Notes: generated from the sequence alone by a model not told the origin. A stretch of DNA of 64,000 nucleotides from Vibrio sp. YMD68 (GCF_029958905.1 NZ_CP124614.1:1488001-1552000), one strand, 5' to 3'; shown: positions 38,526 to 48,530, numbered from the stretch's first letter. Program-made: numbers and translations.

Positions 38526-38834
38526 AATTAAGCCCTATGAACATTTCAACACTTAAACGGTACAGTAAGAAGTTAGCAAATGGCGCGCCAATTAATTTAA
38601 TTATTAAAATCAAGTGGTTAAGTTTAAGCGGTCAGAAAGTCGTCAATATGGAGAGACCATTCTCAAAATGAAAATCAATATGACGTTACAGAGGTGACAT
38701 TGCTATTTTCAATGTCCCATTTAAAGAAAAGACAGTGAAATTTATTTTAATTCAACTGGTTAGGTTTTGGCTTGAACTATGCATTGTCATTTTTCGTACT
38801 CGTACAGGGTTAACTTCATGAAGAGAAATGGATT
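38526..38834. other. Divergent promoter region of two glycosyltransferase genes
   Basis: 309 nt, AT-rich, between start codons of the GT4 (minus) and GT2 (plus) genes. No convincing small gene, hairpin terminator or recognised operator was seen. Confidence 0.5.
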
Positions 38835-39758
38835 ATGGCTAAAGTATCAGTGATTATTCCAACATATAACTGTCGGGATTATTTGCCAAAAGCGATAAGT
38901 AGCGTGCTTGAGCAGACGCATCAAGATGTTGAATTGTTGATCATCGACGATAACAGCAGTGACGACACCGCTCACTATTTAGAGGCATTGAGTGATCCAC
39001 GGATAAACATTTTGACCACACATGGGGTAGGCGCCTCTAAAGCACGTAATCTAGGAATACAAAGATCGAGTGGTGAATTCATCGCGTTTTTGGATGCCGA
39101 TGATTTTTGGTATCCAGAAAAATTGTCGTTGCAGCTGAAACTCCATAACAACAATCCCGATTTGGCATTGAGCTTTACCAACTACGATCACTTCACTGAG
39201 AGCAATCAGGTGATCATCGACAGTTTTACTTATTGGGAGCAGTTCCAAGATTGTACTCAAGAGTCTTTTTTAGTAGAAAACCCGTTGGCGCTGCTCATTA
39301 AAAACAACGTTATTGGTACTTCAACCGTTATGCTTAAAGCCAATGTGGTGTCGAAGATAGATCTGTTTGATACCAAAATTCGTTATGGGGAAGATTGGGA
39401 GTTGTGGCTGAGGATATGCGAAAGCCATGGCGTTGGGGTACTGAATTCAGTTCAATCAGGCTACTTAATGCGCCAGAATTCGGCGACTCAATCTCACCGT
39501 TTTCGGCTTAAGAACTTACAGTCGATAGAGTTGATTTTGCAGCGGTACGAGGAGGAAAGTGAACGATGGAATTTGTCACCGTCTACGTTAAAAAGTGCCA
39601 GAGCGCGCTTAATGGAAGGGTATGCCGATTACCATAGAGGCTTACATCAGAATGCAACAGCCATTTCTTTTGGTATCGCTTCACTGATGCTTGCCCCAAA
39701 AGCTCGAAGAATAAGAAGCTTACTCGGAGATTGTAAAAGTTTGCTTTGGTTCGCTTAA
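38835..39758 (+). CDS. Glycosyltransferase family 2
   Basis: A 307-residue GT-A transferase. It has VSVIIPTYNCRDYLPKAISSVLEQT, LLIIDDNSSDDT, ASKARNLGIQRSSGEFIAFLDADDFW (the DxD metal site) and GEDWELWLRICE as the catalytic-base region. The C-terminal helical 80 residues are usual for the family. No TM segments, so a soluble transferase acting at the inner membrane. ATG at 38835 with AGAG/GGA upstream. Divergent from the GT4 gene. Sugar and acceptor unknown. Confidence 0.9.
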   Translation: MAKVSVIIPTYNCRDYLPKAISSVLEQTHQDVELLIIDDNSSDDTAHYLEALSDPRINILTTHGVGASKARNLGIQRSSGEFIAFLDADDFWYPEKLSLQLKLHNNNPDLALSFTNYDHFTESNQVIIDSFTYWEQFQDCTQESFLVENPLALLIKNNVIGTSTVMLKANVVSKIDLFDTKIRYGEDWELWLRICESHGVGVLNSVQSGYLMRQNSATQSHRFRLKNLQSIELILQRYEEESERWNLSPSTLKSARARLMEGYADYHRGLHQNATAISFGIASLMLAPKARRIRSLLGDCKSLLWFA

Positions 39759-39816
39759 GAAAAACCATTCGCAACACAGCGCGACAGATAGGTATAAAAG
39801 TGATCATCAGAAGCTA

Positions 39817-39861
39817 ATTGGCAGAAGACAGATTGGTAGAAGACAGATTGATAGAAGGCCG
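39817..39861. repeat. 15-bp tandem repeat, three copies
   Basis: Units ATTGGCAGAAGACAG, ATTGGTAGAAGACAG and ATTGATAGAAGGCCG, the third diverged, in the gap between the convergent GT2 and ybiT genes. Confidence 0.88.
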
Positions 39862-39900
39862 AGAAGCAGAACATAGGTCCATCGATTGCAAGATTGAATC

Positions 39901-39925
39901 GCGCTCCAGTACAAAGCTGGAGCGC
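39901..39925 (-). terminator. Hairpin after ybiT
   Basis: A perfect 9-bp GC-rich stem (39901-39909 with 39917-39925, 7-nt loop), 8 nt beyond the ybiT stop. No clear U-run on either strand; a transcript end between convergent genes. Confidence 0.6.
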
Positions 39926-39932
39926 AATGATT

Positions 39933-41540
39933 TTATACCGCAGCCGCCAGTTCTTTTTTCTGATGGGCTAGGTATTCGTTGTAGGTGCCTTGGAAATTAA
40001 CGAGTTTTTTGTCTTTCACATCGATAATCGAGGTCGCTAAAGAAGAAACGAACTCACGGTCGTGACTCACGAAAATAAGCGTACCTTGGTAGCCTTTAAG
40101 CGCATTGTTCAACGCTTCAATGGCTTCCATGTCCATGTGGTTGGTTGGTTCGTCCATAACGAGAACGTTGATGTCTTGCATCATTAACTTACCAAACAAC
40201 AAACGGTTCTTCTCTCCACCTGAGCAGTTTTTCGCTTTCTTATTCGCGTCGTCAGCGGTAAACAGTAAGCGGCCCAAAATGCCACGAACCATCAAGTCAT
40301 CATGCTTGGCTGTACGCCACTGTGAGATCCAATCAAAAATAGAGAGGTCATTATCGAAATCAGCGGTGCTGTCTTGTGGGCAATAGCCGACAGACGCATT
40401 TTCTGACCATTTTACAATGCCTTGCTTTTGCTCTAAATCCTGAACTAGACAGCGAAGCAAGGTGGTTTTACCGACGCCATTCTCACCAATGACCGCTAAG
40501 CGGGTTCCAGCCTCTAACAGCAGGTTGCCCTTTTCAAACAGTAACTCGTCATCAAATGCATGCCCCAAATCTTGCAATTCTAGCGCTAAACGGTGGAGTT
40601 TTTTGCCTTCGCCAAAATCAATAGATGGGCTAATTCGGCTTGACGACTTAACGTCATCCAGTTTGATTTTATCCATTTTCTTAGCGCGTGAGCTTGCTTG
40701 TTTGGCCTTAGATGCGTTTGCACCGAAGCGGTTAACAAAGTCTTGTAATTCACTGATCTCAGCCGCTTTCTTTGCGTTACTTGACAGAAGTTGTTCACGA
40801 ATAAGCCCAGACGCTTCCAAGAAGTATTCATAGTTACCTGGGTAGATACGAAGCTCACCATAGTCGATATCGGCCATGTGAGTGCACACTGAATTTAAGA
40901 AGTGACGGTCGTGAGAAATGATGATCATCGTACACTTACGTTGATTCAGTTCTTCCGCAAGCCAGTTAATGGTGTTGATGTCCAGGTTATTGGTTGGTTC
41001 ATCGAGTAACAAGATGTCTGGATTGGCAAACAGAGCTTGAGCCAAGAGCACACGAAGTTTCCAACCAGGAGCGACTTGCTGCATGAGGCCGAAATGGAAC
41101 TCTTCTTCAATACCTGCTTGAATGAGAATGTCTCCAGCACGGCTTTCCGCTGTGTAGCCGTCCATTTCAGCAAACTCACTTTCAAGCTCGGCGACTTTCA
41201 TGCCGTCTTCTTCGCTCATTTCTGGCAACGAATAGATACGGTCACGTTCTTGTTTGATTTCCCATAACTTTCTGTCGCCCATGATCACGACATCAATCAC
41301 GCTGTGCTCTTCAAAAGCAAATTGGTCTTGGCTAAGAACGCCGAGTTTTAACCCTGGTGTTATCGAAACGTTACCTGAGCTTGGTGCTTGTGCGCCACTT
41401 AGGATCTTCATGAACGTTGATTTACCACATCCATTGGCTCCGATTAGGCCGTAACGGTTCCCGTTACCAAATTTAGCCGAAATGTTTTCAAATAGTGGCT
41501 CGGCGCCAAATTGCATAGTGATGTTAGCAGTAGATATCAA
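39933..41540 (-). CDS. ybiT: ABC-F ribosome-associated ATPase YbiT
   Basis: A 535-residue soluble ABC-F protein with two ATPase domains and no membrane part. Domain 1 has GANGCGKST (34-42) and DEPTNNLD; domain 2 has GENGVGKTT, the signature CSGGE and MDEPTNHMD. The arm/linker [32 protein letters not shown] is the ABC-F P-site-tRNA interaction motif. End-to-end colinear with E. coli YbiT as I remember it. Proposed role: translation factor acting on stalled ribosomes. Single gene. Confidence 0.95.
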   Translation of the reverse strand: MISTANITMQFGAEPLFENISAKFGNGNRYGLIGANGCGKSTFMKILSGAQAPSSGNVSITPGLKLGVLSQDQFAFEEHSVIDVVIMGDRKLWEIKQERDRIYSLPEMSEEDGMKVAELESEFAEMDGYTAESRAGDILIQAGIEEEFHFGLMQQVAPGWKLRVLLAQALFANPDILLLDEPTNNLDINTINWLAEELNQRKCTMIIISHDRHFLNSVCTHMADIDYGELRIYPGNYEYFLEASGLIREQLLSSNAKKAAEISELQDFVNRFGANASKAKQASSRAKKMDKIKLDDVKSSSRISPSIDFGEGKKLHRLALELQDLGHAFDDELLFEKGNLLLEAGTRLAVIGENGVGKTTLLRCLVQDLEQKQGIVKWSENASVGYCPQDSTADFDNDLSIFDWISQWRTAKHDDLMVRGILGRLLFTADDANKKAKNCSGGEKNRLLFGKLMMQDINVLVMDEPTNHMDMEAIEALNNALKGYQGTLIFVSHDREFVSSLATSIIDVKDKKLVNFQGTYNEYLAHQKKELAAAV

Positions 41541-41808
41541 AGAAATATTCCTAGGTGTAGGGACTGGCTAATCACATGTAGTAGACGCCAATTCAGCTAA
41601 AACGAAAGTAAGAATGAATAGGCGGCGAATTATACAGAGTTATTAGGGAAAGAACAGTTCTGAGAGCTAAGTCACGAATAGTAAAAAGGGGGATTGGGTC
41701 AATAAAGTGCTGTTAAAGCGGTATAAGGCATTCATCAATCATCGGTTCAGAGCTGCTGATGCAATATGCGATGCTGATTCATTGAATAAGCACTACGTTA
41801 CGCTGTCA

Positions 41809-42027
41809 CTACCTGTTGGCTTTTCTAGAGGAAGGTTTACGCCTTTTACTCGCTTTTTCTGAGATGCTTAATACTGACATTTTTTGTTTGGGTGAAATCA
41901 ACTGCTTGGTCATCGCTCTGTGGTGCATATCTGAGATGAACGTTTTTTCCCAAGCGTTCAGAGTGGTGAATGTCAGTAGCATCATATCATTGAGTAGATT
42001 AAAGAATTCGTGCTCTTTTGCGTCCAT
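41809..42027 (-). CDS. Small basic hypothetical protein
   Basis: A 72-residue protein: a helical N-terminal half (EHEFFNLLNDMMLLTFTTLNAWEKTFISDMHHRAM) and a basic tail (KASKRRKPSSRKANR). Start ATG at 42027 has AGGAA 6 nt upstream; 45 earlier in-frame codons include a 15-bp tandem repeat and lack a ribosome site. I do not recognise the family. The basic tail may contact nucleic acid; that is a guess. An antisense frame of 71 codons overlaps it and is judged a shadow. Confidence 0.6.
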   Translation of the reverse strand: MDAKEHEFFNLLNDMMLLTFTTLNAWEKTFISDMHHRAMTKQLISPKQKMSVLSISEKASKRRKPSSRKANR

Positions 42028-42353
42028 TTGATTTCCTAATATTGGTGATGGCTCGAAGTAAACAGCCTGTGGTGGCTTCATTGTTACTGAAATACTTGTT
42101 ACTGAAATACTTGTGGCAAGATGAAGCTGAACGCTCTGCAAAATGGGGTAAGGAAGACGCACAATACCATACTTAATCTAGAAGTGTTGAGTGATGCCAG
42201 GTATTTGTATGTTTATGCTTGAAGGCAAAAGGCGTGATGACATTGCTAGGTCGCCAGGTCTAAAAAGGCATGGAAAAGAGCAGTGAATCCGCTGCTCTTT
42301 TTATGAGGCGTTGCCTGGATTGAAAATACAGATTAGGTCTCTGCGAGTCAGAG
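42028..42353. other. Intergenic region with 15-bp duplication and terminator
   Basis: 326 nt. It contains two perfect copies of TTGTTACTGAAATAC (42081-42095 and 42096-42110) followed by a partial third. A 10-bp hairpin AAAAGAGCAG/CTGCTCTTTT (42274-42301) lies 50 nt past the sigma factor stop. Confidence 0.75.
42274..42303 (-). terminator. Terminator of the sigma factor-kinase operon
   Basis: Perfect 10-bp stem with an 8-nt loop. The stem itself provides TTTT on both strands; it works as an end for the minus-strand operon and possibly bidirectionally. Confidence 0.72.
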
Positions 42354-42905
42354 TTACGAGCAATTTACTCGTAGCCAACTTTTTGAAAAGCTGAGATCTT
42401 TTTCAATTTTACTGGCGCTGCTTTGTAAGAGAGTGCTTATCTCTTTAACGCTCATTCCTAGAAAGTACTTAAGCTTAACCACCTCTCCTTGGGTAGGGTA
42501 TTTCCTACAAAATGAATCGATAACCTGATTGATCTCCATGATACTGTTCAAGTCTTTAGGCCGCTCGCTCATGGGTGTTTCTTGGCGTTTTTGAGCACCA
42601 AAGTACCTAGCCTGATCCACGAGTATTTGCCGGATGACTTTACTCACCAGCAGGTAGAACTGCTTTCTATTGCTCACATTGCAATCAGAATACTGGCTGA
42701 GTTTCACATAAGCCTCATTGATGAGCGCGGTGGTGTTGTTCGATAACTCGTTGAATACTTGATTGTGCTCTCCAAATTTGTGTGAGCAGCGTAATCTTTC
42801 TCGTTGAGCAATCACTTTTAAGTGTTCGTAAGCGTAAAGATAGAGTTGTTGTTCCACTTCTTTCTCACCCGATTGCCACCTCAGAATTAGGTCGGTTAAG
42901 TCCAT
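42354..42905 (-). CDS. ECF-type sigma factor (kinase-linked group)
   Basis: A 183-residue sigma-70 family protein. Region 2 (residues about 5-90) includes ALINEAYVKLSQYS and RKQFYLLVSKVIRQILVDQAR; region 4 (about 125-180) has GEVVKLKYFLGMSVKEISTLLQSSASKIEKDLSFSKSWL. The N-terminal part matches the ECF group that is encoded with Ser/Thr kinases (Sigma70_ECF, PF07638-like). No anti-sigma factor gene is next to it; the kinase two genes upstream is the likely controller, by phosphorylation. Last gene of the operon, 7 nt after the secreted protein gene. Confidence 0.88.
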   Translation of the reverse strand: MDLTDLILRWQSGEKEVEQQLYLYAYEHLKVIAQRERLRCSHKFGEHNQVFNELSNNTTALINEAYVKLSQYSDCNVSNRKQFYLLVSKVIRQILVDQARYFGAQKRQETPMSERPKDLNSIMEINQVIDSFCRKYPTQGEVVKLKYFLGMSVKEISTLLQSSASKIEKDLSFSKSWLRVNCS

Positions 42906-42912
42906 GTCTGTC

Positions 42913-44346
42913 TCACAGCTTGGTTAGTTCGGACACCTGAGAGGTGCGAAGTGACTGATCTTTCTTATCCAAAATCTGCTGATAACGGTAGATGATGCCG
43001 TTATCTAGGCTGTCACTCACTGGCAGGTATTCCCACGTTGTGTAGTGTTGTATTTGATGACTATCTTTCCAAGCCACAGGGATATTTAGGTGATAAAAGT
43101 ACAGGTCTTTAGCGCTGTTTTGGAGCCACCACATGTCACCAAATTCTGCGCTGGCATTTTTAAAGCTATGGCTGTTCCATGCTCCACAACGCGACTCTGT
43201 GAATGGCGTAGCCCAAACTTGGCCCTGTTTAATGTCTAGACAACGATAGCTTACGCCTTCTTTGTTTATCTGTTTTTCTTGCCATTGCCCTTCAAATGCT
43301 AGGGGCGTGACATCACGGCTGGCAAAGGTAAACCAGATGAACTCAGCATTATTTGGTCCATCTACTTTTTCGTGTTGTCCCAATCCTTGTTTTTTATTAA
43401 GAACGATTTGTGTGCGTGGGTTGAAAGTCATCGCATTGGCTCGATATTTATAGCTGTTGCCAGAATCGTACTCTTCCACCACATAGCCGCTTAGGTTAGT
43501 ACGAGTACACCCTTTAAGAGCACACGCAAACAAACCGGACCATCCCTCAAAACTGGATACTTCATGGAACTCTTCTTCGGTTCTTTTGGCTCTTAAATCA
43601 ACATCACAGCTCGCAATGACGCCGTCGTTACTGCCGTATCGATCGCCGTTATCTGGGTACTCAAATATGCCTTTATTGGTGATTTTATACGTCGTACTGC
43701 CAACGGGGCCGACATAGCTTGGGTTATCGATGTCATCAACATTGTAGAAACACAATTGACCTTGATAGTCGCGAGTTTTGATTAAGATATCTCGCAACTC
43801 TGTATCACGCGGAGCAAAGACTATTTCGTCCGATGAAAGGGATTGTTTGATGTATTGGTAACTGGACTGTAAATGAGCGGCCGCTTCACCTACGGAAGGG
43901 ATCTCAATATCATAACGTTGAGCCAGTGTATCCAATTCAATTAAGTTGAGTTCCCCTAGAAAATCTTGAATCGCAGGTTGCGAAATTTTGGCTTGGTCAA
44001 CGATTAGAACGTTGTCGCTTTTATTGAAATGACTCATGGCCAATAACAAACGCGTCATATTGATTGTGCGCGTGGGCGTGACCGACATTGAGTTAGGGGA
44101 AACCCATTTCTCAGCAGATACAGAAGCTAGGTGAAATGTACTTGGGCCTTCACCAAGATAGAACTCCACTACATCGCCGTCTGAAAATTGATAAGCGCCT
44201 TGATCCGTTTGTCCTTCTATTCCGGAACTGGTGATGTATTGAATACCAGTGATGGGGGCGTCAATAAAATAACCAGTTTGAACGGCGGCAATTGCCTGTG
44301 TGCAGTGCAGTAGTGCCGCGCTTAACACAGCGATGATAGCTTTCAT
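42913..44346 (-). CDS. Secreted protein of unknown function, sigma-kinase operon
   Basis: A 477-residue protein with a signal peptide (about 1-20, IAVLSAALLHCTQAIAA). The mature N-terminus VQTGYFIDAPITGIQYITSSGIEGQTDQGAYQFSDGD resembles a small beta-domain that recurs at the start of surface proteins and lipoproteins in marine gammaproteobacteria. The rest is Trp- and Tyr-rich and unfamiliar, with four or more cysteines (C198, C248, C276, C281 by rough count) that could form disulphides. Strong AAAGGAG Shine-Dalgarno. Placed between kinase and sigma factor genes, it may be a periplasmic sensor or output of that circuit. Confidence 0.75.
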   Translation of the reverse strand: MKAIIAVLSAALLHCTQAIAAVQTGYFIDAPITGIQYITSSGIEGQTDQGAYQFSDGDVVEFYLGEGPSTFHLASVSAEKWVSPNSMSVTPTRTINMTRLLLAMSHFNKSDNVLIVDQAKISQPAIQDFLGELNLIELDTLAQRYDIEIPSVGEAAAHLQSSYQYIKQSLSSDEIVFAPRDTELRDILIKTRDYQGQLCFYNVDDIDNPSYVGPVGSTTYKITNKGIFEYPDNGDRYGSNDGVIASCDVDLRAKRTEEEFHEVSSFEGWSGLFACALKGCTRTNLSGYVVEEYDSGNSYKYRANAMTFNPRTQIVLNKKQGLGQHEKVDGPNNAEFIWFTFASRDVTPLAFEGQWQEKQINKEGVSYRCLDIKQGQVWATPFTESRCGAWNSHSFKNASAEFGDMWWLQNSAKDLYFYHLNIPVAWKDSHQIQHYTTWEYLPVSDSLDNGIIYRYQQILDKKDQSLRTSQVSELTKL

Positions 44347-44359
44347 TTAAGAGACTCCT

Positions 44360-45694
44360 TTACTCTTTACATGAATGGGATGAATCACAATTTATTAATG
44401 AGTCGGGTTTTTGTTCTGGTTCAATGAAATCACTTAATAACAACTTGTGACGAATTTCTTCAGGTAACGAGGGGTTGGAAAGCAATCGTTTCTTAGCGAC
44501 ATCAATGATATTTTTGGTGACGATCGGGTGACGACTTTCGTAATGAAAAATGGCAGTGAGTTCGAGTAACATCTTCTCAACGGTCGCTTTTTCGCGTTCA
44601 ATTTTTTGATTGGCAACAAGTAGTAATGCTAGAAAGCCAAACGTTGAAACGACCAATAGTGAAGAGAGGGTGGTTACGATTGGTCGTCGACGGCATAAAA
44701 GACTCAAGCGTTTGCTAAACGAACGATTGAGCGAAGTGGGTTGATACGCTAGATAACAGCGGATATCGTCGGCAAACTGTTCGACATATTGATAGCGCTC
44801 ACCGATGTCTAATTGAGTGGCTTTATCTATGATTAACCTAAGTTCATCCTTTTGATTCGTTTCATCCTGAGCATCAACACCACTGAGTAACTCTTTTAAG
44901 ATCACGCCTAAGGAATAGATATCGGCTGAATTGGTGAGATAGTCTCCTTTTTTTTGTTCGGGGGCGGCATAACGGTGACTAAGAGCAATAATTGACGATT
45001 CTCTAGAACCTTGGTCATCCCGTTGAATCATATTGAAATCAATCACTTTTGGCGTTCCATACGCTTCGACTAGTATGTTTTCGGGCTTGAGGTCAGCATG
45101 CAGTGTTTGGTGCTTATGGGCGTGACTGATTGCAGAACAGATCTTAAGAAACAGCTCAAGACGTTGTTTTTTACTATAAGGCGTTTGCGCTAAAAACTCA
45201 TTGAGCTTTCGTCCTTCAATCCGTTCCATGACCAGATAGTTGACGCCCTGATAACTGCCGCCATCTATCACTTTAACAATGTTGGGATGATTGAGGCGAG
45301 CCAACATTTTGGCTTCATTAAACATGGTAGAGCGGTCAAGCAGCTTATGTAGGGAACGTCGAAAAAACTTAATCACGACGGACTGATCAAAGGTCTTGTT
45401 TTGGCGTTCTGCTAGATAGACAACACTCATTCCACCTTCATCTAGCGGTTCGCCAACTTTGAATTTGTCGACGGTATGACCTGAGAGATTAGGCACAGAA
45501 TCGACGCATTGGACAAGCTGATCATCAATGATGGCGGTTAATTGTAATTCATCGAGCGTGTGAGCCTGAATGAGAGGTTGCAACTTCATGAAGTCGGTAG
45601 GATTAACAGATTGCAGCTTATGTAACCAAGCATCTTTGTCATTAACATCCAAATAATCGTAAAACAGAGAGGTCGTATTTTCAGTAGAACTCAT
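44360..45694 (-). CDS. Transmembrane Ser/Thr protein kinase
   Basis: A 444-residue Hanks-type kinase with one TM. The Gly loop is LDEGGMSVVY (84-93), the ATP lysine is Lys109 (SVVIKFF), the catalytic loop HADLKPENI has Asp201 and Asn206, and the metal-binding motif is DFN (219-221), not DFG. The HRD arginine is Ala. APEQ (244-247) follows. TM is about 339-361, leaving roughly 80 periplasmic residues. The missing HRD Arg makes it a non-RD kinase, so activation-loop phosphorylation may not be needed. First gene of the operon with the secreted protein and the ECF sigma factor. Confidence 0.9.
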   Translation of the reverse strand: MSSTENTTSLFYDYLDVNDKDAWLHKLQSVNPTDFMKLQPLIQAHTLDELQLTAIIDDQLVQCVDSVPNLSGHTVDKFKVGEPLDEGGMSVVYLAERQNKTFDQSVVIKFFRRSLHKLLDRSTMFNEAKMLARLNHPNIVKVIDGGSYQGVNYLVMERIEGRKLNEFLAQTPYSKKQRLELFLKICSAISHAHKHQTLHADLKPENILVEAYGTPKVIDFNMIQRDDQGSRESSIIALSHRYAAPEQKKGDYLTNSADIYSLGVILKELLSGVDAQDETNQKDELRLIIDKATQLDIGERYQYVEQFADDIRCYLAYQPTSLNRSFSKRLSLLCRRRPIVTTLSSLLVVSTFGFLALLLVANQKIEREKATVEKMLLELTAIFHYESRHPIVTKNIIDVAKKRLLSNPSLPEEIRHKLLLSDFIEPEQKPDSLINCDSSHSCKE

Positions 45695-45848
45695 TTCGAG
45701 TCCACAAAACGAGAATTAAATTTACGGTTTTTTCCATAACATTCGTTCCTTGAATGAATATCTGGCCATTCATTATGATGGCGCTGATTTTACAGAAGAT
45801 TCTCTCTTTAAATCAAGCAGAGAAATACGATTACTAGGAATGAAATCG

Positions 45849-47195
45849 ATGAAAAAAACGAATCTATTTTTGGCCATTATGGCGACTCTTACGCTTAGTG
45901 CATGTGGTAGTGATGATAACGAAAGCGTTACTGCTCCAAGTGCCAGTGGTTCAGGAAATGAAGTCTATAAGGCGATAGACGGTTACCTAATTGGGGCTGA
46001 CGTTTATGTAGATAGGAACAAAAACCGTGTGGCTGATGGGAGTGAATTACTCCCGACTAAAACGGATGAGAATGGGGAGTTTGTTCTTGATGAAGCGGAT
46101 AAGCAATACCCTGTAATTATCAGAGCCGTTGCGGGGCAAACGTATGATTCCGATAAAGCTGGACGATTAAAGAGCAGTTTTGAATTCATAGCGGACAGCC
46201 GAATTAACCTGGTCACCCCATTTTCTACGATTGCAAGTAATGAGAATCTATCTTTGGAAGAGCTTGCTAGCCAGGTTAACCTCCCTGTTGAGGTGATCAA
46301 TGGTGACTATGTGTCGCAGAAGGTTTCAGCAGGCAATGGTGATGTGGCGTCGCAAGCACACGCATTGGCAAGAGCGCTAACTCAAGTCATTGGCAGTGAT
46401 GCTCCTCAATCTGAGTTTATTGATGTGGCGCGTAGCATCAAAAGTGAAATCGACAGTGATGTAAATGCAGGAAAGAACTTAGACAAACTCTTATATAAGG
46501 TAGGCAATGGTGGGGTTATTTCTACGGTTGATATGCCTAAAACGCTCAAAGCTCATTTCTTAGAGGGTACCTTTTATTACGTCCATACCAACCAATATGA
46601 ATTTAATGATGAAGGTATTTTTGAGCTGGATTTCGCAGAAACTGAACAAACTGTGACCAATGGTAGCGGCCGGACGTTCACTTTGCCGATTCAATACTTT
46701 GCCAAGGGATTTAAAGTTGGGACGGATCGTTTGGATGAGGTGATTTATGTCAGTGACGATATTACGATATTAGTGACGGGTTTTGGTGAGCTTGGATTTA
46801 TGACGAAAACCAATGTTAAAACCGGTTATGTTAATGCTTACCAAGACGTTTCTGCCAGTGACTATCAAGGGAAAACGTTCTACCACTTTTGGGATGATTC
46901 AACCACCGGCACGCCAAATCCTTCTTTTGTTAAGCTGAGTTTTGCGGAGCAAGGTACCCGCCTCGAGTTGACTGAAGATGGCCAAACTCGTTCTTTAGAT
47001 TGGCTCATTCAAGGGAATGATTTGGTCATAAAAGGTGCTCTAGATGGTGGAGATTGGATAATCTCTCGCACCACTATCGCCAGTGAAGATTTCATTATAT
47101 TTAATGAAGGTCGTCACGGCACGCTTAACGTCCCTTACTTCATGACAGAAAATGAAGCACTAGCAGAAGCTATTTTTGCTGAGTGGACGAAATAA
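45849..47195 (+). CDS. Lipoprotein of unknown function, divergent from the kinase operon
   Basis: A 448-residue lipoprotein. Signal MKKTNLFLAIMATLTLSAC ends in a lipobox with Cys19, followed by an acidic GSDDNES. The first domain YKAIDGYLIGADVYVDRNKN continues with RVADGSE, an EF-hand-like DxNxNxxxDxxE loop that could bind Ca2+. The C-terminal 300 residues are unfamiliar. I start at the ATG at 45849 (AGGA 9 nt upstream); earlier in-frame codons make no signal peptide. The 154-nt divergent gap to the kinase suggests shared control, perhaps by the operon's own sigma factor (inference). Confidence 0.82.
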   Translation: MKKTNLFLAIMATLTLSACGSDDNESVTAPSASGSGNEVYKAIDGYLIGADVYVDRNKNRVADGSELLPTKTDENGEFVLDEADKQYPVIIRAVAGQTYDSDKAGRLKSSFEFIADSRINLVTPFSTIASNENLSLEELASQVNLPVEVINGDYVSQKVSAGNGDVASQAHALARALTQVIGSDAPQSEFIDVARSIKSEIDSDVNAGKNLDKLLYKVGNGGVISTVDMPKTLKAHFLEGTFYYVHTNQYEFNDEGIFELDFAETEQTVTNGSGRTFTLPIQYFAKGFKVGTDRLDEVIYVSDDITILVTGFGELGFMTKTNVKTGYVNAYQDVSASDYQGKTFYHFWDDSTTGTPNPSFVKLSFAEQGTRLELTEDGQTRSLDWLIQGNDLVIKGALDGGDWIISRTTIASEDFIIFNEGRHGTLNVPYFMTENEALAEAIFAEWTK

Positions 47196-47272
47196 TCTAA
47201 GATTTACGCTACAACATGTGCGTTTGTGTAAAAGGTCAGTAGCAGAAGTTACTGACCTATTCCCGACCATTG

Positions 47273-48124
47273 TTATTTGACGGTTTGGCGATTAACCAAA
47301 GACTGATCTAACCCAAACTCCGTCACCTGTTGCCTTTCACTAAGGACATGACAACGAAAAAGTTTGTCCCATATCGCTAATGCTGAACCAAAGTTTTTGT
47401 CGAAATGCTTTGTTTGACTGCTGTGATGTATTTGATGCTGGGCGGGGCTAACAAAAAGGTGTTCAAATTTGGAAAATCCGAGCCAAACTGGGCTGTGCCT
47501 TAAATTACTGGCGCAAAGATTAAAGGCAAAGATGAACACATTGACGCCTATGATTTGGCTCACCGCAAGAGAGTTCTCAAAAAGGTACAAAAATAGCCCA
47601 GTAACGCTGGCACCAACGATAAGACTTCGAGCTGCATTAACGCACATTTCGACAGGGTGAATACGGTACAAGGTTAGCGGGGTCATACTGGTTGCACTGT
47701 GATGAACCGCGTGAAAGCGCCATAGAAATGGGATCTTATGGAAACAGAAATGGACAAGGAATTTAAAAAAATCTTGTACTACAAATAAGGAAAATGAAAA
47801 CAGCAACATTAACAGTGCCTGATCAATTTTCCAGAAATTGCCATGGCCGAAAGTTTGCACCAACCATTGATTGACCGATAGGGCGTAGCTGATTTGAAGT
47901 GCCATCAAGGGCAAGATGAGTAACTTGAAAAGCCATTGATTGATGAATAGCCAAGTTACGTCAACGACACTTGATGCGTTAAACCATAACTTCAGCCTGA
48001 ATAATTGGGTACCTGAGAACCAGTATGCAATCAGGAAACTGCTGACTAGATAGAGCCAATAAATACGCTTCTCGGCGGACACGAGAAACGTCAATGGTGA
48101 TAATAACGTGTCATACCAAGCCAT
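47273..48124 (-). CDS. Sterol desaturase / fatty-acid hydroxylase superfamily protein
   Basis: A 283-residue multi-TM protein with the superfamily's histidine clusters: HFCFH (125-129), HAVHH (138-142), a lone RIHPVEM and HQIHH (about residues 234-238). These bind two irons for O2-dependent hydroxylation or desaturation of lipids. About five TMs. ATG at 48124 with AGGAAG 5 nt upstream. Single gene. Bacterial members act on various lipids; substrate unknown. Confidence 0.88.
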   Translation of the reverse strand: MAWYDTLLSPLTFLVSAEKRIYWLYLVSSFLIAYWFSGTQLFRLKLWFNASSVVDVTWLFINQWLFKLLILPLMALQISYALSVNQWLVQTFGHGNFWKIDQALLMLLFSFSLFVVQDFFKFLVHFCFHKIPFLWRFHAVHHSATSMTPLTLYRIHPVEMCVNAARSLIVGASVTGLFLYLFENSLAVSQIIGVNVFIFAFNLCASNLRHSPVWLGFSKFEHLFVSPAQHQIHHSSQTKHFDKNFGSALAIWDKLFRCHVLSERQQVTEFGLDQSLVNRQTVK

Positions 48125-48511
48125 GGCTTCTTCCTAACATCACTTTTTTCAATCTACTGATTTCCAAACTACTGAATCTCAACCTCGCTATCTTCATTCT
48201 AACGGTCTCAATCTAACGGCCTTAATCGAAATAACGTCGACTTCACCATTTTCATTTAAGTGCTTTAAACCTAAGCATTTTGAAACTGAGCACTTTTAAC
48301 CTAAGCACTTTGAAACTGAGCATGCCAATAGACACGCCTTTAGCATTCGTCGTCATACGTTGTCGTTAACGTTTGGTCTTGCATGCTTAACTCTTAATGT
48401 AAAGCTTATAACGCATTGTCCATATCGCATTGCCCATAACGCATTGTTAACTCGGGCGTTAAGGATAGTAACAAAATGTTTGCAATTGTAAATGCAAATC
48501 ACTATCATTAT
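48125..48511. other. Repeat-rich intergenic region
   Basis: About 390 nt with several imperfect duplications: TCTAACGGtCtcAA/TCTAACGGcCttAA (48197-48226), a roughly 29-bp pair with core AACCTAAGCAnTTTGAAACTGAGCA (about 48265-48322), and three roughly 14-bp units with core ATAnCGCATTGnC (about 48408-48449). No gene is supported. Confidence 0.7.
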
Positions 48512-48530
48512 TTAAATGATAACCATTATC
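48512..48530 (+). promoter_or_regulatory. Fur box
   Basis: AAATGATAACCATTATC matches 15 of 19 positions of the Fur consensus. Overlapping ATCATTAT hexamers lie just upstream (48500-48511). It sits 50-70 nt before the imelysin gene, as expected for iron-repressed transcription. Confidence 0.82.

Noticed and set aside
41816..42031. A plus-strand frame of 71 codons
   Set aside because: Antisense to the better supported 72-aa gene, without a ribosome site.
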